Shown here: positions 1-12,479 of the stretch, one piece after another
Layout: every line of letters begins with the position of its first letter
How positions within the stretch are numbered: the stretch's first letter is position 1
NCBI RefSeq assembly: GCF_022682495.2
Contig: NC_071387.1
Location: 151,450,347 to 151,514,346, forward strand
Origin: Desmodus rotundus
Lineage: Eukaryota; Chordata; Mammalia; Chiroptera; Phyllostomidae
DNA: 64,000 bases
Direction: 5' to 3'
Notes under the pieces: model-generated
What the model saw: only the letters and a program-made list of their open reading frames with translations
Databases searched by the model: none
Told to the model about the DNA's origin: nothing
Program-made: the position numbers and the translations under genes

Positions 1-336
1 GATGGCTCTAGATGTCGTTCTAGGATTCAGCCAAGTTGATTTCGCTGGAGTCCATTTTGTACCTCTTTGTTCTAGCATCAAAGCATTTTTCATCTAGATC
101 CTGATTTTTAGGGTCTTTGCTTACCTTTTTCTAGGTGACTAATGTTATAAATTAGTTTATGCTGATGTATTTGACAGGTAATTGTGATTAGAACATTATC
201 GTTTACAAATAATATTTCATGATTTTGAAAGTATGAGTGATTGTGATGGTGAAAATTTTATCTGCATTAGAGTTACTATAAATACTTTTAAGAAGGTAGA
301 CATTTTGTTATTATCATTAAAATCAAACTATTTAAG

Positions 337-516
337 GCCCTGCCCGGTAGGACCGTTGTCCCAGTGCACCAGGGTCACGGGTTCTACCTCTGGTCAGGGC
401 ACATACAAGAAGAGCCAGCCAATGAATGCATGAATGAGCGGAGCAACAAATCCGTGTTTCCCTTCTCTTCTCTGTCCCTCTTTGTTTCTCTTGCTCTCTA
501 AAGTCAATACATTAAA
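337..516 (+). mobile_element. VES-type tRNA-derived SINE
   Basis: Degenerate head GCCCTGCCCGGTAGG, then CACGGGTTCTACCTCTGGTC where the tRNA B box lies, CAGGGCACAT, and a TCTTCTCTGTCCCTCTTT pyrimidine-rich body. The tail is interrupted at 516 by a short L1 3' end, which duplicated the 13 bases TCAATACATTAAA. Confidence 0.85.
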
Positions 517-674
517 GGATTTTCAGGAACAACTATCAAAGACACATGGACAAAACCTCGTGGGGGGGGTGCAAGCAAGGGAGGGAGGTGAGTTGGGCTG
601 GGGTGGGGAGTAAATGCAGATAACTGTAATTGAACAATAAAATAATTTAAAAAAATAAATAAAATCTTAAAAAT
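517..674 (+). mobile_element. L1 3' end, strongly 5'-truncated, inserted in a SINE tail
   Basis: The body carries bat L1 3' UTR landmarks: GACACATGGACAAAACC, a G-rich tract, and AACTGTAATTGAACAATAAA near the end. It is flanked by an exact 13-base duplication TCAATACATTAAA at 504-516 and 675-687. Only about 158 bases were inserted, so it is non-functional. Confidence 0.85.
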
Positions 675-793
675 TCAATACATTAAAAAATATAAAACAA
701 GCTTAATTATTATGAATATTCTTCTCAATAAAAAATATATGATAATTTTTATCCAAGCAAAGTGTTGGTGTTTTTAACTGTTCTAATTAAAAA

Positions 794-797
<4 letters not shown>

Positions 798-851
<54 letters not shown>
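798..851 (+). repeat. (TC)27 microsatellite
   Basis: An uninterrupted TC dinucleotide run of 54 bases. Purity suggests it is length-polymorphic. Confidence 0.98.
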
Positions 852-854
<3 letters not shown>

Positions 855-1117
855 ATGACTAAAGACTTTCAGCAAGATCAGTTCTGGTACTGAAAATACT
901 GAGTTATGTAAGCTAATTTTCCACTATTTTTTAAATCCAAAGACAGTAAAAGAAAACATTCTTGATTTGGTAAATCCAAAGGAAGCGTCTTCCTCACATA
1001 TAAAGTAAATTACTGCTGAACCTGAAAATCAGTAAGCAGTTCGGTGATGATGAGAATGAATAAATCTGGGAGCTTAAGTGATGCCCTCTAGTTCACTGCA
1101 GATTTAAATATATATTG

Positions 1118-1640
1118 CTGTGTTAACAAATTATCCCAAAATTTAGCAGCTGAAAATTAAAGACATCTATTGTCTTACACACCCTTTTAGGTGCAGGAAT
1201 TTTGGAACAGCTGAGGTGGGTGGTTCTGGTTTAGGATCTCTCATGAGATTGTGGTTATGGTGTCTTCCAGGGCTGCAGACATCTGTAGTTTGTTTGGGTC
1301 TGGGCATCCACTTTCAGGCTCACTCATGTGGCTGTTGGCAGGAAGCTTCACTTACTTTATACGTAGGTCTGTCCATAGGGCTGTTCACAGCATGATTTCC
1401 CTAGAGCGGTGTGACCTTAGAGAGTAAGAGAGCACCCAAGATGGAAGCCACAGTCTTTTATAACATAAACTCAGGTGTGATACTCTCACTTCTCCTGTTC
1501 AGTACCGGTCATTCAGTACCAGTCTCTTCCCACACTGTAACTTTGGTACAGTGTGGGAGGAGACTACATGAGGGTATGAGTAACAGGAGGTGGGAAGCTG
1601 GCTGCCACAGTCTCCCCACCAGCCCCCAGTGACTTCCCAC
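1118..1640 (-). mobile_element. MaLR/MLT-like LTR, antisense
   Basis: Opens on the + strand with GCTGTGTTAACAAATTATCC, the reverse of an MLT-type 3' end (TTTGTTACAGCAG-like). It continues through a typical LTR series (GGTCTCTCATGAG-like, CCACTTTCAGGCTCACTCA, CTTTTATAAC). It contains the hairpin at 1521-1565. Family assigned from memory; a sister copy on the other strand is at 7255-7735. Confidence 0.5.
1521..1565. repeat. Short inverted repeat (19-bp stem, 7-base loop)
   Basis: AGTCTCTTCCCACACTGTA at 1521-1539 pairs with TACAGTGTGGGAGGAGACT at 1547-1565 with one mismatch. It lies inside the antisense LTR-like repeat and is probably part of that repeat's consensus. Confidence 0.9.
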
Positions 1641-2584
1641 ATGTCTTTCCACATGCAGAATAAACAACTGCCTCTCCAGGTCTTCACACTCATCATGTCT
1701 CATTCTGTTACTGTATCATCTCGTGTCCAGAATTTCATTTATAAGTCAGGTCCAGGTAGAGACAGGGCTCTTTGGGTGTAGTTCCTTAAACACAGCTCCT
1801 TGAATACAGTTTCCTCCACTTGCCTCTCCTCACCCCCGACATCCAAACATCCAACATGCTGTGGTGGGACAGGCATAGGATAACTGCTGTAGGTATTCTT
1901 GTTCCACAGGGGAAAAGATGGAGACACAAAGACTGGTTCATAGCAGTTTGACATCCAGGTGGGCAAATATTGGAAGTTTCTTAATTAGGCCTGAAGCCTG
2001 GGAATATTCATGGTTCTTAGCTTTGCCTTCTGCATTCTTGGTTTAACTTTTTTTTTTTTCCATGAAAGATAGCAGGTATTTGCAGGCTAGTGGTTTCTGC
2101 AGCCTACTTCCTGCCAGTAGAATGTTGGGGTCCAAAGGTCTCTCTTCATTTAAAATATATTAAATCTTTTAAATATTAAGTAAAAAGATATTTTAATATT
2201 TTATCAGTCTTGTGGAGATTCTGTGAATTGAGATACATTCTTGTAGACAAAAGCCACACCTACACATTTCTTCGAGATAAATCCTTGTGTACTTTGGGCT
2301 CCCCTAAGAAGGCTAAGGGACAAAGTGCTCTCAAGCTTCCTAAAACTTTAATTACTTGAGAGGATCATTAAAACACACTCTACTCTTTTTAGAGGGCCTT
2401 TTGTCTAACTGACTAGTATTCTGAGGCACCACCACCTTTGGTATTTTGAGGTTTTAGCAAAAGATTTTTTCAGACATACCCTCAGCTTCATTTCTGAACC
2501 ATGTTTTCCTGGCAGTGCCCTGGATTTGATTTTGCTCAGAATCCATTTCTTAATTTTAGCATCATTTGATTTTTGGAGAGAAAT

Positions 2585-3905
2585 TTTTAATAGGCTATTT
2601 TTAAATCAGTTCCAGGTTCAGAGCAAAACTGAGTGGACAGTTCAGAGATTCCCCACATCTATCCTACCCCCACACTTGCACAGGCTCCTCAACCATCAAC
2701 ACCCCGCATCCGAGTGGTGCATTTGTTACAGTCGGTTAGGGTAACATTGACATATCTTTATCGCCTGAAGGCCATCGTTTACATTAGGGCTTTGTCTTAC
2801 CGTTGCATATTCTGTAGGTTTGAGAAGGTGTAGAGTGACTAGCATCACAGTATCATACAGAATAGTTTCACTGAACTAAAATAGTTTTACTGCCTGCCAT
2901 CCTTCCTTCTCCCCTACCCACCCCGCAACCGCTGGTCTATTTACTGTCTCAGGGGTTTTGCCTTTTCTAGAATATCACAGAATCATATAGTATGCAGCCT
3001 TTTCAGATTGGATTCTTTTGCTTAGTAATATGCGTTTGTTTCCTTCCTTTTTTCATGGCTTGAAAGCTCATTTTTTTCAGTGCCAAGTAGTATTCTATTG
3101 TGTGGAGGCGTGTACCACTGCTGATTTATTCATTCAGCTACTGAAGGTTATCTTGGTTGTTTCTAAGCCTGGCATTAATGAGTAAAGCTACTATAAACAT
3201 CTGTGTTCAGGTTTTTGCAAGTTTTCAGCTGATGGGGGGTAAATACCAAGGAGTGTGATTCCTGGATTATAGGGTGGGAGTGTGTTTAATTTTGTAAGAA
3301 GCTGCCAAGTTGTCTCCCAATGTGGCTATGCCATTTTGCAGCATTTGGTGTTGTCAGTGTTTAGGATTTTGGCCATTCTAAGAGGTGTGTACTGGTATCT
3401 CATTATTGTTTTAATTTATAATCTTCTAGTGACATGTTGAGCATCTTTTCATAATCTTATTTGCCATTGGTATATCTTCTTTGGTGCAGTGTCTATTCAA
3501 GTATTTTGCCCATTTTTTAAATTGAGTTGTTATCTTACTGTTCAGTTTTTAAAAATTTGTTGCATATTTTCGATAAGATACCTTCATCAGATATGTCTTT
3601 TGCAAATAGCCTGTGGCTTGTATTTTCATTCTCTACCAGGGGTGTCCAACCTTTTGGTGTCTCTGGGCCACACTGGAAGAAGAGTTGTCTTGGCCACATA
3701 TTAAATACACAAACACTAATGAAAACTGACGAGCAAAAAAAAGGTTTTAAGTAAATTTATAATTTTGCGTTAGGCTACATCCACAGCCATCCTGGGCTGC
3801 ATGAGGCCTGCGGGCTACGGGTTGGACACCCCTGCTAGACAGTATCTTTCCTAGAGCAAGTCTTTTTTCCTTTTTTTAGAATCCTTTCACTATTTTCTCT
3901 CTTGC
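2585..3905 (-). mobile_element. L1 fragment (ORF2 end / 3' region), antisense, split by a hAT insert
   Basis: The + strand reads as the reverse of L1: CAACCGCTGGTCTATTTACT, ATTGGATTCTTTTGCTTAGT, TACCAAGGAGTGTGATTCC, TTGGCCATTCTAAGAGGTG. It is interrupted at 3647-3834 by a MER30-like element and resumes with GACAGTATCTTTCCTAGAGC. Old and full of small changes. Confidence 0.85.
3647..3834 (+). mobile_element. MER30-like non-autonomous hAT transposon
   Basis: Terminal inverted repeats CAGGGGTGTCCAACC and GGTTGGACACCCCTG bound a 188-base body with the MER30-type text CTGGGCCACACTGGAAGAAG. It has no coding capacity. It sits within an older L1 fragment. The flanks contain a weak CTCTAC / CTAGAC similarity, possibly a decayed 8-base duplication. 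A second copy in the opposite orientation is at 63213-63392. Confidence 0.8.
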
Positions 3906-4320
3906 TTCTCACATTTCACTGTAATTATCAAAAAGAACCAGGTGGCACACTCAACACTCTGGCTGGAAATCTCCTTAGCAAGATCAGCCACTTCATTAGG
4001 TACATTTTCTACTTTCCATATTATTCCATGGGAGAGTATTACTAATGTTTCTGCCACTACATAACAAGAATCCCCCCTTCCTTAAGTTTCCAATAACATT
4101 TACTTTGCTTTCTTACAAGTTCTCACCCACAGCCTTATCAAAAGCCGTGGGACTTCTATTAACAGGTTCTTCAGGGTATTTTAGGCTTTCTCTAACACTC
4201 TTCTCAGAGCCCCCTGCCTGGGTCCAAAGCCACTCTCACATTTTAGTTTCGTGGAATAGCAACACTCCACTTCCAGGTACCAAAATGTGCATCTATTGAT
4301 GCCCTAAAAAGAAACCCTTA
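3906..4320 (-). mobile_element. MaLR internal-like sequence, antisense (tentative)
   Basis: The + strand text CACTACATAACAAGAATCCC, AAGTTTCCAATAACATTTAC and CACTTCCAGGTACCAAAATG resembles the reverse of MaLR internal sequence running up to an LTR. Assigned by memory; old and without a usable frame. Confidence 0.4.
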
Positions 4321-5122
4321 TGTCCTAAGTACTAAGGTTTCTGTAAGACAAATCATATGGGTCACTGACTCACAGCAAAATTTGAATTTGCAGTTTTGAA
4401 GGAAAGAGTGGGACTTTGGTATTTGGGATGGGTACATGTGGGCAGATAGATTCTCATGGAGCTCGGGACCTTGGATTTCTCAATTCTGTTGAACCTCTTT
4501 TGCCAGTAGAAGCAGTCCTCCTACTCCTTCCCAGGAAGTCTATATTTAAGATATAAACTTACTGTATTTTAGAAACATATCTTTGATATAGTGTATTTTG
4601 TTAGCTTTGTTAAATTTTTCTTTTGGCACAAATGCCTGAATTATATTCTTAACATATTTGTTGTTACTGATTTATTTTTTAAATTCATTTTCTTAATTTA
4701 GGTGTTCCCTATTTAGTTGAATACCTTGTGGGATTAATTTCTCTTCTCCTCTAGTGAATTTATTTCAGTTTACACCTCTTCTCTTGCTTTTTTTCTGAAT
4801 GGTACTTATTCGGAACTGACAGTTTTGTTGGCTCACTGACTAGGAAGATTCTTGAGTTTAAGAAGTTAACTCCAAAATATTGATTATGTCAGGAATCATT
4901 TTAAAATGGAAGGGATGTGTCTACTTTTTGTACTAAAACAGTATATTGTACAGTGTGTAACCACTGTTAGAACAGAAACTGAAATTGTGAGAACTTACCT
5001 CCATGCCTTCCAGTGTATAATTTCATGTTTTGCATCTTTAAACATGCTTTAAAATAATATTCCTGTACTCAGTGATCTTTAAAATGTCAGCACTGGAAGT
5101 GCACAACTTACTTTGGGATTCT

Positions 5123-5147
5123 TGTGTGTGTGTGTGTGTGTGTGTGT
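5123..5147 (+). repeat. (TG)12 microsatellite
   Basis: Pure TG run of 25 bases. Confidence 0.97.
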
Positions 5148-5337
5148 AAAACCAGGTTTATATCAACAAATATTGAAATATATGAATGTTGTCGTTAAAA
5201 ACTAAATAAAACCCCTCAGCCCCATTAAGAGCAATGCTACAAGTTTATAGAAGCTCTGCCAATTTATTTTTAGTAAGACTGCAGGTAGTAACTTAGGGAC
5301 TAAATAGTGCCTGAGGCCTTACAGCAAAAATTTTGGG

Positions 5338-5605
5338 GCCCTCACCTGGTAACTCGGTTGGTTGGAACGCTGTCCCAATATGCTAAGGTGGCAGGTTTGT
5401 TCCTGGTCAGGACGCATACCAGAGTCAATCAGGGAATGAATAGATCAGTGGGACAACACATCTGTGTTTCTCTCTTTCTCTCCTTTTCTCTCTCCCTCTA
5501 TCTCCTTCCCTTCCCTCCCTTCCTTCCCTCCCGCCCTCTCCCCTTCTTCCTTCCTCCCTTCCTTTCTCTCTAAAATCAATTAAAAAATAAATTAATAAAT
5601 CTTTA
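5338..5605 (+). mobile_element. VES-type SINE with expanded pyrimidine tract
   Basis: Head GCCCTCACCTGGTAACTCGG, B-box-like region at about 5390-5410, CAGGACGCATACCAG, then an unusually long CT/CCTT-rich tract (about 5468-5570) and AATTAATAAATCTTT tail. AAAAATTTTGGGG before and AAAAATTTTTGTGG after look like a decayed target duplication. Confidence 0.85.
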
Positions 5606-6744
5606 AAAATTTTTGTGGATAATATTTCAAATGAACAAAATACAGGCTTATTTAAAATAAAATATAGGCCTTTAAATATACACTTAGACTAAGCATTGGG
5701 GCTAATTCTTTGTTAGTTCAGGCAGCTTTATAATTTTCTTACTGCTAATTTGTGTACCAATAAAGGATGGTTGAATCAACATCTGTTTTTCAGTGAAAGG
5801 AAGTTTAACACTCATGCAGAAAAAGCAGTATTTTCAGCATTTGTCATTTAAACAAATAGAAATGAGTTTAACAAAATGTTATGTTCAGACAAAGCACCAG
5901 ATAAAATGTTTTACGGTTATTTTATTCTCATTCTAACAAGTCCTCTCTCCAGTGGCTGCTGTTACAGCATTTTCTTTTTTCACCTTATTTTGGGAAAACA
6001 AGGAAAGTTATTATTATTTTTTCTCTCAGAGTTAAAGCGCATTTTGTGTCGTGTTGAGAGACTGGCAGATGATCTTCCTTGGGAAATACGCTTCTGTGGC
6101 TAGATGAGCTCATCCTTTAGTGGCTGGGGGGTAGATTATTCTGAATTGAATTCTATATTCTCATTTTTTATTTTCAAGTTGCTTATAACTGCCCCTTATG
6201 CCAGCATTTTAAAATTTTAAACGCTTATATATCTTCAAAGGCAGATTTTACTGGTTATATTTACTAATGGCAGTATACAAAGCAAAGAACAAAAACATAA
6301 ATGACAGCTGACATTTTCAGAAGTATGTAGTTGCATTTTAAAATACTTTATTATAAAGTTTTGAGATATTTTCATACAGGTTTAAAAAACATTTACAGTT
6401 TGACTTTTTAAATAGCTGATGAAGAAGCTTTTGAGGAAATACAATTTTATTCAAAATAATGTTAACATTTCAAAACAGGCAAGGAGTCAATTGAGCTTTA
6501 ATAATGCCATATTTTACTCCTATGTAATTGTTCTGAAGTTTACTTAATACCATTTCATCCTTCATTTTTACACCTTCTTCCTCTGCTAGGGCTTATCATC
6601 AGCAGGACCCGAAACTCGGACTAAATAGACGGAACTGGACTTTCAGCTTTATGTTTAGAGGAAAATGCCCCAAAAAGCAAATTATAAAAGGTGGTGCTAC
6701 TAAAATTATAGTGTTCTTTTGCTTTTAATGTTTTTCTTTATTAT

Positions 6745-7200
6745 TTATTTTAAAATATATTGGTGATAGATTATATGCAAAGAGTATCTGTTTGTGATTA
6801 TATGTGTATTATATACCAGTTCAAAAGTGGCCATTCTATGCAAGTTATAAGCCATAATTTTATAATGAACAACTAAATTCACCACTCAATCCAGGACTCA
6901 AAACACTAACAATAACTTGCATTGACCTCTGTGTTTCTCCCCATCTCCTGTCCTTCCACTTTCCAAAGGTAACCACTCTTCTGAATTTTGTGTTTTTCTC
7001 ATGATTTTTCTTACAGTTTCATCACCTAAATGGTTATACCAATAAATTGTTTTGGTTTAGTTTGTTTTTGAACTCTGTATAAATTGTATTTTACTGTATG
7101 TAGTCTCCTGAGACTTGGTTGTTTACTCAATATTGTTTTTGGAAAATCCATCCGTGTTTTTGAGTGCAAGTCTGGCTCCTTCATTTTCACTGCTATTACT
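6745..7200 (-). mobile_element. Probable L1M 3' region, antisense
   Basis: Contains the order typical of reversed old L1 3' ends: CCAGGACTCAAAACACT, TCTCCCCATCTCC, AAAGGTAACCACTCTTCTG, TTTGGTTTAG, GAGACTTGGTTG. Strongly decayed; class more certain than subfamily. Confidence 0.5.
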
Positions 7201-7254
7201 CTTCATCTCTATTATAAGATACTACAGTATGTCTGCCCTCCTACAGTTAGAGAC

Positions 7255-7735
7255 CAGTCTTTTCCAGGTGTGAGAGCCAGGCTTGAAGATAACCCCCAAT
7301 GACCTTTGCTTCTTAATATTTTGCCTTTGTGTAGACGCCTTCCTCTAGTGAACAGGGTTACCCTCTGTTCCAGTAGAGTTATCGAGGGAGTGATAGTGAG
7401 ACTTCTGTGGCTTTCCCATTGCTTTCCTGGCTCTACCCGGAGAAAGCCAGAAGCCATGCCAGGGTGATAATCAAGCAGACCTGTGAAGAAACCCGTATGG
7501 GGAGGTGTTGAGGCTTCTAGCAACAACATCACCAGTAATTCATCTGGCCCCAATCAAGCCTTCAGTTGACTGCAAATCTTGCCGATATCTCTTGATTACA
7601 ACCTGATGAACCTGACTGACCTCTCCGCTGAGCTGCTCCCAAATTTCTGATTCATAGAAACAGAGAGATTATAAATGTTTATTGTTTCTGGCAACTGCAT
7701 TTTGAGGTAACTTGTTATGCAGCTATAATAATTAA
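7255..7735 (+). mobile_element. MaLR/MLT-like LTR, sense
   Basis: Ends TTTTGAGGTAACTTGTTATG then CAGCTATAATAATTAATAA, a recognisable MLT-type 3' terminus. Upstream are ACCTGTGAAGAAACCCGTAT and CAATCAAGCCTTCAGTTGAC in the expected order. Same class as the antisense copy at 1118-1640. An antisense 113-codon open stretch across it (7212-7553) is a shadow. Confidence 0.55.
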
Positions 7736-8189
7736 TAAACTGGCTTTTTTATGATGTGACCATTTTGTGAACATTTTCATACCTGTCTCCAGACATGTAT
7801 GTACAAGGCCAGGTGGTAGACCAAGGTGTGAGATCAGGTTGAAGACTATGAGAATGTTTAACTTGGAGATCTCATGCCAACTTTTCAAAGTTAGTTTACT
7901 GATTTACATTTTGATAAGCAGTGTGAGTCTGAGTCTGTATTATATTCCATTCTTGTTAACTTTTGGTACTGTCAGACTGTAATATTTTCTAGTTTGGTGA
8001 GTATAAAATATTTCCTTACGGTAGTATATCCTGTCCCAACACCAAAACAGTAGTGTCCTATATTTTCTCCTAAAAAGGGTAACATTTTGGTTTTCACACT
8101 TATACCCTTAATCCATCTCACCCCTGCCACCATGTAATGTCAGTATATGGAATAAGATATGTATTTACTTTAATTTTTATTGGCAGTTA

Positions 8190-8800
8190 AACAATTGTCC
8201 CAATTATTGAAAAGTCCATCTTTTCCCCCTTGTCTTCTGTGTCCTATGATCTGTTTTGGAGCTTCATTCTATTCTATTGTCAGTTTGCTTATCCTGATAC
8301 TAATTATATAGTGTCTTATTCTTTTTGATTCTAGAAAATCTTGTTTCTTCATTTTTCTTGTCAGTTGTTTTAGGTGGTCATATCATCTGCAAATAACTTT
8401 GTTTTCCTATTTTCAATTATTATACACTTTAATTTTTTTCTGTAGATTATACTGGCTATAACCTGCAGAAAACTTGGGCTAGAAATGTTAATAGTAAAGT
8501 GATAATGATGTGCATTCTTTTCTGGTACCTGATTTTAAAGAAAATATTTTTAGCATATTACCAAGAAGAGTAATTTTACTGTCATTTTTTTTCTTGTTTT
8601 TGTTGTTTGTTTTGAATCCCTGTATCATGTTAAGGATTTTCCTTTTTATTCCTAATTTGCTATGACCTCTCTTCCAAAAATGGAAAAATGAGTAACGGAT
8701 TTTATCAAATACTTTTTGTGCAGATATTGACATTATTATGGTTTTCTTCCTTTATGTTAATGTAGTTATTTTCTTCCTTTATGTTAATGTAGTTAATTTG
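8190..8800 (-). mobile_element. L1/HAL1 ORF2 fragment, antisense
   Basis: Reverse of the L1 reverse-transcriptase region: GGTCATATCATCTGCAAATA, TGTGCATTCTTTTCTGGTAC, TTTTATCAAATACTTTTTGT. No open frame remains. Its end contains the perfect 27-base tandem duplication at 8742-8795. Confidence 0.75.
8742..8795. repeat. Perfect 2 x 27-bp tandem duplication
   Basis: The same 27 bases, beginning TTTTCTTCCTTTATG and ending AATGTAGTTA, occur at 8742-8768 and 8769-8795 with no difference. The host L1 is old, so identity implies a recent local duplication. Confidence 0.97.
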
Positions 8801-10439
8801 TAGATATTCTGATATTTTATAATGTACTCTCTGAGTTCAGTTATTCTCAACAGGTAGGTCTCTCTGGGGACTTTAGTATAATGTTGCAAGTGAAGTCTAG
8901 TTGTAAAATTCTTGATTCTTGTGGCCATAGGAAGGGATTCTACCACCTTGTGCTTATGTAGACAGTAACACTGAGAGCTCTTTGGCATTGTGTGTTTAAG
9001 CACAGACCTAATAACATAAATGGCTTAATGTTTCACAAAGTGTCCTTGTGCCAACACCTTCAGTGCCACAAAGTTAATTTCCTGTAATTAATAGTTTGGC
9101 TAAGTGATGGTTGTCTTCTGAGGGGGGAGATATTTTGTGGGAGCCAGGAGAGTTCAAATCTCTTTGCTTTTGAAATAAGAGAATTTTGCTGCCTCAAATC
9201 CTTTGTTAATTTAGTCAAGGTATGAATTGTGTGTATTGTGTTCTAAATAAAATAAATAATCACTGTAACTAATACTGTAGCTTAAACAGGTTACTTGAAG
9301 TTTCAAATTCCTAATTCTCTCTTTTAAATATCAGATATGTGTACTATCACAGCAGTATAGAGACTCCTCAAATCTTGTTGAGTTCATCTCCTGTTAGTCC
9401 CAGGGTGTGGTATTGTTAAAATATGGTACAAACATGAAATTCTAGAAAACACTATCTCTTCGTAAATAACTGGGAAATTCTAGACCAAAAAGAAATTCGT
9501 TCTGAAGGCACTAGAATAACATTCTCAGTCGTTGACATATTTAGGTAAAGTCAGGCTTCACAGAGATTTTTCCCTTAAAAAACAATAAGGAGTCACTGTC
9601 AGACATCAGATAAGAGTGGAACTTAAGTGTCTTATTTGCAATATAACTGTCTCCACAATGCGTAACTTTGCCATTAAACTTCATTGCTGGTGTTACTAGT
9701 ATAGTTTACTGGGCTTAAGACTAAATTGCTTGATTATATGCTCAAGTTTTTCAATTTTTTTTTCTATAATAAATGGTACATTTCTCACTTTGAGGTTAGT
9801 GCAGTGTGTGGGATCAGCTGAAATAATAATCAAATGATAATAAAGCAGTTATTACACATTTCAGTCCTTATTAGAAGTTGGGTAAAAGTGAGGTGCTATT
9901 AGGTGGTGTGTGCCCAAGGAATTAACTAAATCATGACCAAAATGAATCAGTGCTCCCAACCAGATTGTCATTGAAAGCTGTGTGCAAGCGACAATGACAG
10001 GCCATGGAGGCAAACTGCCACTGACAAAGAATCCCCAGTGCAAAGAACTAGAACAAGTTAGAAGTGAGCTCTTTGATTTACAAAACTTTGTATATAATGT
10101 TCACCTTGTTTACCTAGGAAATAATGTATTTGCCCCAAATGTCTAGATAGAACAGGCCTAGGTGGTTGCCATCCTGGCTCTGGTGAGAGGGATGGTAGGG
10201 ACATTGGAAGAGAGAAATTCTTTGAGTCTGCCTGAAGTCCCCTTATCACACCTGTTTCACGGAAAGGAAAGAGAAGAGTGAGTGCGATGGTCAGTCCTTT
10301 TCCCTTTTGACACTGGGCCTTGACCTACTTTAGCATATGGGTATGGAGAAGAAGAGATGGCTAGAGAGAGCCATTCAGTACACAGAGGGACACTGCAATG
10401 CAAACGTACCTCTTTGGGACTGCTGGAAACATCACTTCA

Positions 10440-11190
10440 AGTGGAACCATGCACCCATTAGTAGTCACTCCTCATTCCCTGCCCCCACCAACTTCCAGAA
10501 TTATTTTATCTACTTTCTCTTTCTGTGAGTTGCCTATTCTGGACATTTTATATAAATAGAATTATATAATATATGATCTTTTGTAACTGGCTTCTTTCAC
10601 TTAGCATCATGTTTTCAAGGTCATGTTGTAGCATGTATCAGTACTTCACTACTTTTTTATTAATGAATAATGTTCTGTTGTATGGATATAGTACATTTTG
10701 TTTATCCTATCATTGCTTGATAAACATTTAAGCTGTTTCTGCTTTCTGGCAATTATGAATATTTGTGTATAAGTTTTGGTATGGGACATGTGTTTTCATT
10801 TCTCTGATGTGTATACCTAGACGTGGAAGTGCTGGGTCATGTGGTAAATCTATGTTTAACGTTTTGAGGAATGCCAAACTGTTTTCTGAGCTGGTTGCAC
10901 CAGTTTACATTCTTACTAACTATGTACAAGGATTCCATTTTCTCCACATTCTCGCCAACCCTTGTTATAGTCTTCCTTGTTTGTAGGCATGCTGTGGGGT
11001 ATGAGGTGGTTGGTGTTGTCTTTGATGTGCATTTTCCTAGTGACTAGTGATATTGAACATATCTCTTTGCACATTTGTATATCTTCTTGGAGAAATGTGT
11101 ATTCTTTTTCCATTTTTAAAATTAGATTGTCTTTTTATTGTTGACTTGTCAAAGTTATATTTTGTATATATCTTGTCTCAACATCAGAAG
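10440..11190 (-). mobile_element. L1 3' region, antisense
   Basis: Reversed L1 text including GGCTTCTTTCACTTAGCATC, TAATGTTCTGTTGTATGGAT, TAGACGTGGAAGTGCTGGGT and TCCATTTTCTCCACATTCTC. Old, no coding capacity. Confidence 0.85.
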
Positions 11191-11224
11191 GTTTTTTTTT
11201 TTTAATATTTAGAGAAAAAAAGAT

Positions 11225-11640
11225 TTAGAAAAGTACATTGTCACAGCTTGGATTTTTCAGAAGCAGTTGCTGAGACAAATTTGGGGTGGATGATGTTTAT
11301 TAGAGATGGACATTTGTGACAAGAAGGACAACAGGATTGGTCAGAGGGGAAAGTGGAACTTACTGCAGGCCTAATGAAACCTCAGCCATCCTGGCGGCGA
11401 GCTCTGGAGCAGATACCGCCTGTCAGAGTTGTTCTGCATCAGGCTGAAACGGCCGGGCCTTCATGTTGCCACCTGGCTCAGTCAGTGAGTGAGAGTCAAC
11501 CTGGAAAAGGTGTGACCTTGAGTGAGGCAGTTCTGTATCAGAGACAGACTAACGTGGTGAACAACTGCAGGCTGTTTGCTGACTGTGCTCCCTGCAGCTG
11601 AGCAGCAAGTTCCCCTTGAGGGGGCATCTGGAGAGTTCAC
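11225..11640. repeat. GC-raised repeat-like block, possibly an old LTR
   Basis: About 50 percent GC in an AT-rich setting, with GGATGATGTTTATTAGAGAT and GTGACCTTGAGTGAGGCAG. It resembles LTR-type sequence but I cannot name it. The 82-codon + strand stretch at 11353-11601 has no recognisable domain. Confidence 0.35.
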
Positions 11641-12273
11641 CTTAGTGTCTACCACGTGCATATTATATTTCAAAATCGAGTTTAGACCTTGAATCCACAA
11701 AGCTTACAAGAGTTGTTAGTAAGCATATTTATGGGATAAGAAAATTGGATGCAGCCTTTGTGGATGTTATTACTGCTATTTTATAGTATTGAATACTTTG
11801 AAATCGAAGAAGGTAGTTTCTACTTGTTCAATTTGGCCTGGAGTTATGTACATTCATAATATTAATTGTGTTTTATTGTTTATGTTTACTATACAGTTGG
11901 AATGCCTTAAGCAGCTTATATGACACTTATATTTGACCCATAAAATAGAGGCTACTATGTGTTTGACATAATATGTTTTCTAAAATTTTGAACATGTCTT
12001 CTTTTTGAGAATTATTTTTTCCTTGGCCTTCTCTCTGCTATTTCTGCTCCATATTATGAGAACTTCATAAAAGGCTACTTAAATTATTTTTTCTTGGGGG
12101 TGGGTTAAAACTGAGAATTGTCTTAAGAATATTCTTAGTACTTGTTTAATTTTTTAGCTTCTAGCATTGTCTTGCAGATACTCTTAAAATCTTTGCATTT
12201 GATATTCCTTAACTTTTGACTTTTTCTTTTGGATGCAGCAAACCTAATAGACTAAGACAATTTTGGTTGATTT

Positions 12274-12330
12274 TATATATTTTTATATACACACACATGT
12301 GTATATGTATGTGTGTGTGTGTGTGTGTAT
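12274..12330 (+). repeat. TA/CA/TG compound microsatellite
   Basis: TATATTTTTATATACACACA, then CATGTGTATATGTATG, then an eight-unit TG run. The CA and TG halves make a partially self-complementary tract. Confidence 0.9.
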
Positions 12331-12479
12331 AATTAGCTACCTCCAACTTGCCCAAACTCCAAATTGTGATTCTTTCTGATAATATGAATTAGCACACAAG
12401 ACTGAAAACCTTCTGTAGAATAAAGAAACTGGAATTGTTTTTCTAGTTGAAGTTGAGTAGTTTGACTCTACCAGCATGG

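Noticed and set aside
7212..7553. 113-codon minus-strand open stretch
   Set aside because: Shadow of an LTR-like repeat on the other strand, no recognisable domain.
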